Assembly (NCBI RefSeq): GCF_002270415.1
Contig: NZ_NNRI01000015.1
Coordinates: 124,001-188,000, forward strand
Length of the DNA: 64,000 nucleotides
Origin: Mesorhizobium sophorae
GTDB taxonomy: Bacteria; Pseudomonadota; Alphaproteobacteria; Rhizobiales; Rhizobiaceae
Direction: 5' to 3'
The stretch's first letter is position 1. Each line of letters begins with the position of its first letter. Made by a program: the position numbers and the translations under genes. Shown here piece after piece: positions 9,360 through 17,700 of the stretch. The notes under the pieces are model-generated. The model was not told the DNA's origin, made no database searches, and saw only the letters and a list, made by a program, of their open reading frames with translations.

Positions 9360-9418
9360 TACCGCTTTCCTTCTGCGAGGACGGCAACCTATTGTTGGAC
9401 CGCAACGAGTGTCAAACT

Positions 9419-9458
9419 AAAGCGCGTCGCGTTTGAGCGGATTCAGGCGACGCGCTTT
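9419..9458. repeat. Inverted repeat, part of a rhizobial intergenic element
   Basis: Perfect 12-bp arms AAAGCGCGTCGC (9419-9430) and GCGACGCGCTTT (9447-9458) flank a 16-nt loop. It lies directly upstream of palindromic repeat copy 2 and appears to form one composite intergenic element with it. It also sits between divergent uxuA and the SDR. Confidence 0.65.
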
Positions 9459-9474
9459 AGGTCCTTGTTTTTAT

Positions 9475-9518
9475 GGATGTCGTTGCCCCAAAACCGGGGC
9501 CACTTTTGGGCGACATGC
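9475..9518. repeat. Rhizobial palindromic intergenic repeat, copy 2
   Basis: Same element as at 6781-6824: GGATGTCG on the left, the AAAACCGGGGCCACTTTT core, and CGACATGC on the right. The two copies share about 28 contiguous bases across the core and right arm. Confidence 0.7.
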
Positions 9519-9559
9519 ATTAGGAGCCACCTTGGACAGCAAATAACGGAGTACCCGCA

Positions 9560-10346
9560 ATGAAGGATTTCGACGGCAAGGTCGCTCTGGTGACGGGTAC
9601 GACCGGGATTGGCCTCGCAAGCGCTATACGCCTGGCGGCAGGTGGTGCCGCGATCATCGCCTGTGGCATCGACCGCGCGGCCAACGCGGTCGATGCAAGC
9701 GCAACTGGAAAGCTCCGGGCCAGGCGTGCTGGTCATAGACACCGACGTCTCTGTGCCGGATCAGGTTCGCGATGCGGTCGCGGCCGGCGTCGAGCGGTTC
9801 GGCGGCCTCGATATCATCGTCAATTCGGCGGCGGTCCATCCATACGGAACAGCTACCAGCACCGATTTCGAGACCTGGAACAAGGCAATGTCGGTCAATG
9901 TCGGCTCGATCTACCTGACAGCGCATTTCGGCATTCCGGAAATGATCCGGCGGGGCGGCGGAGCCATCGTCAACGTGGCCTCGGTGCAGGGTCACGCTTG
10001 CCAACAGAATGTCGCCGCCTATGCGACGACCAAGGGGGCGATCCATACGCTGACGCGCTCACTGGCGCTCGACTACGCGCGCTCCGGCATCCGCGTCAAC
10101 TCCGTGAGCCCCGGCTCGATCCGCACCCCGATCCTGGAAAAAGCGGCACGCGGCGAAAACGGCACCGATGCCGATGTCGAGGCCGCCTACAAGCGCTTTG
10201 GCGAAGCGCATCCCATCGGGCGCATCGGCGAGCCGGAGGAAGTGGCGGAACTCATCGCCTTTCTGTGTTCGGCCAAAGCCGGGTTCTGCACCGGAGCGGA
10301 CTACAAAATCGATGGCGGCCTGACTGCCGGCATCGGCGTGAAATAG
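9560..10346 (+). pseudogene. Short-chain dehydrogenase/reductase, frameshifted
   Basis: A classical SDR of about 261 residues is split over two frames. The first frame (ATG at 9560, GGAG 8 nt upstream) carries the cofactor motif VTGTTGIGLASAI but then runs into unrelated sequence. From about 9690 the +1 frame carries the rest: the central DIIVNSAAV, the catalytic NVASVQG and YATTK (Ser/Tyr/Lys), VNSVSPGSIRTP, and the C-terminal GADYKIDGG. The combined length is 787 nt, so one extra base near 9680-9700 explains the break. It may be a real inactivating mutation or a sequencing error. It is divergent from uxuA and may have belonged to sugar-acid metabolism. Confidence 0.75.
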
Positions 10347-10561
10347 AGCCATGTAGATCGGTTTTGGCCTTTACCGGGAGTCGCCGACATCTGACGACCT
10401 CCGGCGCGACCGCTTTTGGCGGGCGCGGCGTTGAAGTCTTCATCGCCAAACTCGCAAGTTCTTGCCACCGCGAACCTCGACCAACACCGACTTCGGGTTT
10501 TTAAACAGATTTAGCTCGGCGTCTAGGCGCCTCGCGAGCGCTGCGGCCGTGGTCGCGGTAG

Positions 10562-10822
10562 CTCGCCCGGTTAGGGCGGTGGCTGGCACCCCGAGCACGG
10601 GGGAACGGCATTCTCGATGAGCTGGACAAGCCGGTAGACGACCTTGTTGAGCCGGGTCCTGATAGCCAGAATTACGTCGAACCCGTGCAGTACTATCGAT
10701 GGAGGCGGCAGCGTGTATGGAGGCGGCGGCGTGGATGGCGCGTGGTCTGGCGTCGCTATTGGCGTCGAGGCCGCTGGCGCCGGAGATGTTTCCGCCGATC
10801 CTACTGGATCCGCTTCTATTGA
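10562..10822 (+). other. Possible small Arg/Trp-rich ORF without a clear start (10347-10908 otherwise empty)
   Basis: After the broken SDR, 562 bases hold no clear gene. One plus-strand frame, open from a TAG near 10559 to the TGA at 10820-10822, reads DELDKPVDDL, then an acidic stretch and a striking C-terminus of alternating Arg, Trp and Tyr (YYRWRRQRVWRRRRGW and onward). Small secreted rhizobial proteins often end this way, but no ATG or GTG with a ribosome site is visible, so it may be a remnant or chance from the local GGCGG-rich repeat. Confidence 0.25.
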
Positions 10823-10835
10823 AATCCCGTAAACC

Positions 10836-10868
10836 GCGAAGGCTCCGGCATCTTGCTGGAGCCTTCGC
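10836..10868. terminator. Strong hairpin upstream of the DUF763 stop
   Basis: Perfect 11-bp arms GCGAAGGCTCC (10836-10846) and GGAGCCTTCGC (10858-10868) with an 11-nt loop, followed on the plus strand by AAAGAATTTT. It sits 40 bp beyond the DUF763 stop on the minus strand and 14 bp beyond the small plus-strand frame, so it can serve either side. Confidence 0.6.
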
Positions 10869-10908
10869 AAAGAATTTTAAAGTCGAGGGACAGGGCCTTC
10901 GGCTGACT

Positions 10909-12171
10909 TCATTCCTCAGTGCCGGATCGAACTGCCTGTGCTTGCGGCGGTGGTTCCCATCCGAAAACACTGCGTCCGCCCAGCATGTGCGACTGGTCGA
11001 ACTCGCCTGCCACGATTTCCTTCAGGCTGGGACCGGTGACATAGCGCTCGACCTGGCGTGACTGGTCGTCCAGCCGTCTCAATGCATCGATTTCCTCGGT
11101 GCGGCCGAGCTTGGCCTTGTGAACGGCCGATTTCAGCACGCCGATCGTCTCGTCATAGACTTTCAGCGGCACCGGGAACGGGTGCCTGTCCTTGCCGCCA
11201 TGCGCCAGCGAGAACCGGCCGGGGTCCGAGAACCGGCATGGCGCTCCATGCACGACCTCGGCCACCATCGCCAGCGCACGCACGGTGCGGGCACCGACGC
11301 CCGGCACCAAGAGCAGCTCCGGGAAATCGGCAGGCCCGCGCTCGACGGCGGCAGCGATATTGCCGTACAGGCGGCGCATGACGACGTCGCTTTCGCGAAC
11401 GTCGTGATGGGCCGGCATAATCAGATGCGGCAGCAGGGGCTGCGCGGGAGCGGGTGGCGAGCCGTGCTCCAGCAAGGCAAACTCTTTCACGATGCGATCG
11501 GGACCCAGATCCCGCAGCAGCTCCAGCTGGCCGTGACGCGAAGCATCGGCGCGCCGGTCGGTCAGATTGACGATCTCGCCCTGATTAGCGCCTTCGATCG
11601 CGGCATGTGGCTGCTCGACAAAGCTCGTCAGCCCCTCGGACAGCCAGTGATAGCGACGCGCCACCTTGCTGTCGCCGTTCATGCCTTGTTGCACCACGAC
11701 CCAGTCGCCATCGTCGGTGACTATGAAGCCATGAAGGTAGAGGTCGAAGCCGTCCTGGACGGCAGCGCTATCGACCTTGGCGACCAGCCGACTGGCCTTG
11801 GCCAGCCCCGTTCCGTCGAAGCCGACGCGCTCGCCGATCAAGGTCAGTTCGTGCGGAGTCTTGCGCGAATGGGTGCCACGCCCGCCACAGACATGGATAC
11901 CGAGTTCGCCGGAGAGTGGAGACAGGCCCCGTTTCAGGGCGCCGACAACGCTTGTCGTGATGCCGGAGGAATGCCAGTCCATCCCCATCACCGCGCCGAA
12001 AGACTGGAACCAGAACGGGTGAGCCAGGCGGCGCAGCAATTCAGTGCGACCATAGTGATGGATGATCGCCTCGCACATCACCGCGCCAAGGCGCGTCATG
12101 CGATCACCGAGCCATTTGGGCACGCGACCGCCATGCAGTGGGAGATCAGCACTTCCAGATCGTTGCGCCAA
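10909..12171 (-). CDS. DUF763 domain protein
   Basis: A 420-aa protein matching DUF763, a family of unknown function in bacteria and archaea. Hallmarks run from the start: AQRSGSADLPLHGGRVPKWL, AIIHHYGRTELLRRL, HPFWFQSFGAVMGMDWHSSG, then HVCGGRGTHSRKTP near residue 95. A later segment LLVPGVGARTVRALAMVAEV (about residues 275-295) resembles a helix-hairpin-helix DNA-binding motif, and GGKDRHPFPVP follows. The best start is a TTG at 12169-12171 preceded by GGGCGG, because homology begins exactly there and no ATG is available. It is divergent from the Ku gene across 195 bp, which suggests, but does not prove, a DNA-repair link. Confidence 0.8.
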   Translation of the reverse strand: MAQRSGSADLPLHGGRVPKWLGDRMTRLGAVMCEAIIHHYGRTELLRRLAHPFWFQSFGAVMGMDWHSSGITTSVVGALKRGLSPLSGELGIHVCGGRGTHSRKTPHELTLIGERVGFDGTGLAKASRLVAKVDSAAVQDGFDLYLHGFIVTDDGDWVVVQQGMNGDSKVARRYHWLSEGLTSFVEQPHAAIEGANQGEIVNLTDRRADASRHGQLELLRDLGPDRIVKEFALLEHGSPPAPAQPLLPHLIMPAHHDVRESDVVMRRLYGNIAAAVERGPADFPELLLVPGVGARTVRALAMVAEVVHGAPCRFSDPGRFSLAHGGKDRHPFPVPLKVYDETIGVLKSAVHKAKLGRTEEIDALRRLDDQSRQVERYVTGPSLKEIVAGEFDQSHMLGGRSVFGWEPPPQAQAVRSGTEE

Positions 12172-12366
12172 TTTCTGCCGCCCGCGTTGCTCGTTGATTA
12201 GAGATAGGTGTTGCGCACCTGTCAGAGAAGCCTGCCGTCGCCCTTGCCAACGGATCGCACCCTGCGGGTTCGTCGGATTTGCCGATCTCGAGCGTAGCGG
12301 AAACGGATGGCGGCAAACCGTAGGAACGATTTGCACGGAAACCCGTTTGCCCTGACTGGAAACAGG

Positions 12367-13203
12367 ATGAGCAAAATGGTCGCCCCGCGTGCTGCCTGGA
12401 AGGGTTTTTTGAAGGTTGGTTCGGTGTCCTGCGGCGTGAAGATCGTCGGCGCCACCAGCGAGGCGTCGAAGGTTCATTTCAGGATATTGAACCGCAAGGA
12501 CGGACTCCCGGTCAAAAGCGTCTACGCCGACGAGGACACTGGAGAGCCGGTCGACGCGGAAGACCAGGTGAAGGGCTTCGAGGTCGAAAAGGATCAGTTC
12601 CTCCAGATAGAGCCCGACGACATCAAGGCGCTCAAGCTGACGTCGCAGCATACGCTTGAGGTCGGCGAGTTCGTGTCGATTGACGAGATCGATACGCGCT
12701 ATCTGGAGAAACCCTACTATCTGATTCCGGCCGATGGCGCCGCTGTAGAGGCCTATGGCGTGATCCGCGATGCCATGAAGAACAAGGGCGTCGCTGCACG
12801 ATCCTGCGTCGTGCTGTATCAGCGCTGCCGCGAGGTTCTGATCCAGCCCTATGGCAAGGGCATGGTGATGACCGAGCTGCGCAACCACAATGAAATGGTC
12901 TCGCAGGACAGCGTGTTCGATGGCTTGAAGACGCAGAAATATGATCCCGAACTGCTCGAAATCGCCGGCATGCTCATCGACAAGAAGGTGACGACTTTCG
13001 ATCCTTCGAAGTTCGAGGACACCTACGAAGATGCGCTGATTGCCATGATCGACGCGAAACGCAGGGGCAAGCAGCCGCCGAAGCCCGCGCCGAAGCCGAA
13101 AGAGAACGTCATCAACCTGGCCGAGGTGCTGAAAAAGAGCCTCAAACAGGAAGGGTTGGGGCCGCCTAAAAAGAGCGCCTCGCCGAAACGCAAGATTGCT
13201 TAG
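12367..13203 (+). CDS. ku: Ku protein (non-homologous end joining)
   Basis: A 278-aa bacterial Ku homologue. Ku binds DNA ends as a homodimeric ring and recruits LigD for end joining. Visible features are the N-terminal AWKGFLKVGSVSCGVKIV strand, VHFRILNRKDG, the conserved KGFEVEKDQFLQIEPDDI, DTRYLEKPYYLIPADG, and SQDSVFDGLKTQ. The C-terminus is Lys/Pro-rich (about residues 237-278), like the basic tails that aid DNA binding. The length fits the family. The ATG at 12367 lies just after AACAGG and just before the conserved domain. Rhizobia often carry several ku copies; no ligD is seen in this window. Confidence 0.92.
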   Translation: MSKMVAPRAAWKGFLKVGSVSCGVKIVGATSEASKVHFRILNRKDGLPVKSVYADEDTGEPVDAEDQVKGFEVEKDQFLQIEPDDIKALKLTSQHTLEVGEFVSIDEIDTRYLEKPYYLIPADGAAVEAYGVIRDAMKNKGVAARSCVVLYQRCREVLIQPYGKGMVMTELRNHNEMVSQDSVFDGLKTQKYDPELLEIAGMLIDKKVTTFDPSKFEDTYEDALIAMIDAKRRGKQPPKPAPKPKENVINLAEVLKKSLKQEGLGPPKKSASPKRKIA

Positions 13204-13661
13204 CGCCTGTCGTCGCTGGCACGCGCCAACACGCTAGAATTGATCGAAGTGGAGAACGGCAGCCACGTGGTAGGCCGGCACGGTTGCAGCCTTCGGGGTG
13301 GCGCTGGGCCGTGCCGGCCAGTGCTGGGGCTTCGAGGGACCAGCAACGATCAAGCTACAAGCATATTAGCAATCTCGCAATTAAGCCAAATGGCCTATCC
13401 TGCGCGGATATCGCGAAGGATGCGCATGCGGTCAGCTCGCCATCGCGTTCGCAAACGATCTCATTCATAGCGGCACTACAGCAATTTTCCCCAAGCCCTG
13501 GACACCGCAACGCCGCAAGTTGTGGCGGCAATGTTCCGGCGCCGACATGGGCTTCCATCGCAAAATTCCACAAGTCGGCGCTCTTGCGGCAGGCGGGCGC
13601 GACAATGGCCGGCAGGGCTGCTCTGGCAGTTTGGTTCGTTTAGCTGGAAAGGCGTAGGACG
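13204..13661. other. Intergenic region, no gene seen
   Basis: 458 bases between Ku and the next gene. Short open frames exist on both strands but none has a ribosome site or a recognisable sequence. Confidence 0.4.
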
Positions 13662-14180
13662 ATGACGATTTCTCCGTTTCTCACCGCTCTCGGATCCGAA
13701 GGTCCCCCAGCCGACCGGGCGAAAGACATGGCCCTGTATGGATGGCTGGTTGGAAGTTGGGAAATGGACACGGTCCACCACCTCGACGACGGCACAATGC
13801 AGAAATGGAATGGAGAATGCCATTTTGGCTGGGTGCTCGGAGGCCGCGCGATTCAGGACGTCTGGATCAGGCCCAAGCGGTCTGCGCCGTCAACGATGTA
13901 TGGCACGACATTGCGCATCTTCGATCCTGGGATCGATGGCTGGCACATCATATGGAACGACCCGCTCAACCAGGATCACTCGCGCCAGATCGGGCGGGCC
14001 GAGGGTAAGGACATCGTCCAGCTCGGCGATGACTCGCGCGGTTTGAAAACCCGATGGCGTTTCACCGAGATCGCTGCCGACAGCTTCCATTGGATCGGCG
14101 AGGAAAGAGCTTCCGAGAGCGACCCCTGGCAAATCACCTATGAACATTTTGCGCGCCGGCAAAACCCTGAAGCCAGGTAG
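13662..14180 (+). CDS. Conserved protein of unknown function, beta-rich (DUF1579-like)
   Basis: A 172-aa protein with no signal peptide. The sequence is rich in Trp and alternating hydrophobic residues: YGWLVGSWEMDTVHH, GECHFGWVLGGRAIQDVW, TTLRIFDPGIDGWHIIW, then RWRFTEIAADSFHWIGE. This pattern (G-S-W near the start, then repeated beta strands) is like DUF1579 and other lipocalin-fold proteins, but I do not recognise a specific family with confidence. The ATG follows AGGAC a few bases upstream. It ends just before a strong terminator and so appears monocistronic. No function is proposed. Confidence 0.6.
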   Translation: MTISPFLTALGSEGPPADRAKDMALYGWLVGSWEMDTVHHLDDGTMQKWNGECHFGWVLGGRAIQDVWIRPKRSAPSTMYGTTLRIFDPGIDGWHIIWNDPLNQDHSRQIGRAEGKDIVQLGDDSRGLKTRWRFTEIAADSFHWIGEERASESDPWQITYEHFARRQNPEAR

Positions 14181-14194
14181 CCGTCGAAAGGAAA

Positions 14195-14222
14195 GGCCGT
14201 CGTTTTCCCACAAACGACGGCC
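14195..14222 (+). terminator. Rho-independent-like terminator after the DUF1579-like gene
   Basis: Perfect 11-bp arms GGCCGTCGTTT (14195-14205) and AAACGACGGCC (14212-14222) with a 6-nt loop, beginning 14 nt after the stop. The T-run is short. It separates the upstream gene from the giant-gene operon. Confidence 0.65.
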
Positions 14223-14612
14223 CCATGCTTGTCTGCCCACTACCCCCAGACAGCATGAAGCTCCATTAGAGCAGGCTAAAGTTTGCCGTCTATAAACTTT
14301 GACATAGAGGGGCGGAAAGATTTTGCCGCCCTGATTGGCGGCGATGTTCCCCAGCGAGTTTTTCGGACTAGGACAAATGGCTAGCCGCCCCTGAAGCGCG
14401 TCGCGCCGGTCCCGGCATAGCTTTTGCGGTTACGCACGCGACCGCCATCGGAATAAGATTATTTCTCCCGTCATACTAAGTGATTGATTCTGTTGAGGTG
14501 CGTATTACTGCGCCGCTCGGTATCAAAACAGAACCCATTCATACCGATGAGTTAGCCGGGTCACCATATAGATAAAATTTATTTCATTTTGAAATCCACC
14601 CAAATATAGTCT

Positions 14613-14641
14613 TTTACAAATCTCTTTCTTCGTCTTACAAT
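14613..14641 (+). promoter_or_regulatory. Candidate sigma70-type promoter of the giant-gene operon
   Basis: TTTACA (14613-14618), a 17-bp spacer and TACAAT (14636-14641) match a housekeeping promoter closely. It lies in a stretch (about 14440-14700) that is far more AT-rich than the rest of the window, 108 bp upstream of the ATG at 14750. The rest of 14223-14749 shows no gene. Confidence 0.5.
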
Positions 14642-14749
14642 TATACTTTACGTCTTGGTAATATAAGCGGCGCGCCAAGTCCTCCCGCCCAACTCAAAGC
14701 GGCGGCAGGAGATAGCCGGATAGCGCCGTAGAGTGCATGGGAGGTGGGG

Positions 14750-17700
14750 ATGATCGCTTTCAAACGCGATGCGAGCGGTCTTTATCTGGCGGACCCATTA
14801 GCCGGCGCACGTGTCGCCTTTGTGTTCCAGGATAAGTCACGCGCCGACCCGACATTCGATCTGACCGCCCAGAGCTGGGTCGACCCCGGTCAGCTTGGTT
14901 ACATCGCGTTCTTCGTCCCTTCGGCGACACGCGACTGGAACGCTTTCGAGATAGGCATCCGCAAAGCCTTCGCCGACAGTCCCGGAACTCAGATCGGCTG
15001 GTTTCCCGAGCCGCTCAGCATCGCGCCGATCCTGGTCTCGGTCACCGGGCAAGGCACCTCGTCGCCTACGGTGGGGGAGTCCTTCTCGCTGGCATTCCGG
15101 CAGAGCGTGACGTTCCAGGTTCAGCCCGACCTGTTCACGCTGTCCACGACGGTGCTGTTCGACGACGCCTCCAACAGCCTGCAGATCGCCAACAGCCAGC
15201 CGCCGGCGGCGCTGCTGTTGACGGCGACGCCGCCAGCCGGCGCCACGGTGACATTCCAGTCGGCCGCGCCATTCGCGAGCTTGGCGCTCAGCGGACCGCT
15301 CGCTGGTACGGCAAGCGTCGCGTTTGAACTGGCGACCACCGACCTCGTCCAGTTCGAGGCCGGCATGATGTATTTCAACCCGCCAACCGGCGGCGGGCTG
15401 GTCGGCGCCTTGAACTATCCGGTTTTCCGCGGCGTCGGTGGCTCGGCCACGCCGTTCGGCTTCAACGTCACGCTGGACGTGCTCGGCCCGCTCGACGCGA
15501 CGCGCAGCTTTTTCCAGTTCACCGACCCGCTGCTCGGCTCGACTTTCGTCACCGCCGACGGCAAGCCCTTCGCCCTCAGCACCGTCAACACCGGCGATAT
15601 CAGCACGGCGAGCCGTCTCGTCTTCGCCGGCCGTCCGCAACAATCGCCGAGCGAGCAGCGCTATTACTACCTGACGCCGGCTGGACAATTCGGCCTGGCG
15701 CTCGATGCCGGCGCCAACCTGGCCGCAGGCGCAAGCTCCGAAACGGTGCAGATGCTGTGCGGCGTTACCGGCACCGAGTTCGTGACCGTCACCATCGGCT
15801 CGGCACCAGACAAGCTCGAATTCGTACCGGCGCAGCCGGCCTATCGCATAGCGCCAGCGCAGGATTCGCCGACCAGCCCGGCTTTTCTCGATGCCACCGC
15901 GACGACTTCGTGGGCACAGCTCATCGTCCAGGACGGCAGCTATATCTCGCAGCCCGAGCGCGCTCCGCTCTACAATCAGCGCACCAACACGGCCACAATG
16001 CTTGCCGGCGCTGAACCCGCCTCCGGCCTCACCGTCTATGTCCTCGACGCTTTCAAGGTCGCCTCATGGAGCGCGAAAGCCGCAAGCACGCCAGCCATAC
16101 CGTTGGTGCCCTATGCGGGGCTCGATTTCTCGACCGACCCGAACCTCAATGCCGCCGCCTATCTCGACATGGAATCGCGGGCGCTCAACCCGAGGCGCGC
16201 CAGCGGCTTCATTCCGGCGCCGAAGCAAGGCGCGACGGTAAACGCTGCCGCCGCCGGACCGACGACGCTGGCGATGACGCCGCAAGGCATGCTGGCCGAA
16301 CTTGCCGGCACGCCGCTGGCATGGACCGGGTTGCAGATGGCGACGAGTGCGGCCGGCATCCTGGAATTCGAAGCCATGGGTCCGTCGATCTGCAAGGCCG
16401 TGCAGCAGAACCAGATCTTCACGGTGGTCAGCGAAAACCCCGCCAACCCCGACCCGCTTGGCTCCGGGCAGGCCCTGTTCGACTTTTCAGGCGACAAACT
16501 GGAGATCGGCGACTGGACGTTCGACCTGTCGCCGGGCAAGCTCGCCGCGCCCGACGGTACGCCGCCGATCTTCATGATGAAATTCTATCCGGGCGAGACG
16601 ATCGAAGCTCTGGTTGCCGACACAAGGCTGTGGTCTCAGGCCGACATCTTCAACAAGACGTTCACCGCCGCCGCCACCCAGGCCTATCTGCAAAAGCTGA
16701 TCACCGAGGCGAAGGCCGCGGTGTTCCCGAATGGCGGCACGCAGCCCGACACCACCTCGCTATACTGGAATTTCTACCAGACGGTCACCGACCCGACTTT
16801 CAACGGCATCCTCGCCGTCAACTGCAACATGCAACTCGATGAATTGCCGACCGCGGTGCGCGCTGTGCTCGGCGGCATGAAGGATCCAGGCATAGCCGGC
16901 TTTCGTGTCCACCATGTCGGCATCGCCATCAACAACACCGACCCGTCGCAGGCCGTGCCGACGCTGGCGCAGAGCGCGACCTTCGCACTGGTCGACTATG
17001 AAAAGGCGGCGAGCAAGTCGGCAGCGGCCCCCGATAGCAATATTGATATCGACATCGACTATGGCTTCGAGGTCGAATATCTGCGCGCTTTGTTCACCAA
17101 TTCCGAGTTGCGCAGCTTCGCCTGCGAGGTCAATCTCACCATCAACAATCTGTTCAAGACCGGCGTCAATCTCGATGCCGCGCTGAGCCCGGCCGCCAAT
17201 GCCGGCGATGACGCCAATGTCATCGCCATCATGGGTTCCTACCAGGCGCACGGCACCAGCGGCGACGACAAGAGTTCCGGACAGGGCGTCTATTCGTTCG
17301 TCGCCCAGGGCGATTTCGTCTTCAACTTCACAGACGAGAACGGCAAGTCCAACAACAAATATCTCAGGCAGATCACGCTGACGAAACTGCAATTCTCGTT
17401 CGACGACGAAACCGCGGCGACGCCGCCAAAAGCCGACACGACCCACATCAGCGCCCATTTCGCCATCTGGGGCGATATCGAGTTCAACGAATTCCAGGTG
17501 CTCGACCTGTTTGCGTTCGAGAAGCTGGCCTTTTCCAATCTCGGCATCGACGTTGGCTTCGACCTGACGATCCCGGACAAGGGACAGCCGTCGACAAGCA
17601 CGCCGTCGCTTAGCTTTTCGCCGGGTGACCTGCGGCTCGACCTCGGCGCCACCGAGAAGCGCAGCGGCGCCGACAGCCTGCTCGACCTGATCCCGTTCAA

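Noticed and set aside
12172-12888. N-terminal extension of the DUF763 frame up to 12888
   Set aside because: It runs antisense through the Ku gene, and homology to DUF763 begins only at the TTG at 12169-12171.
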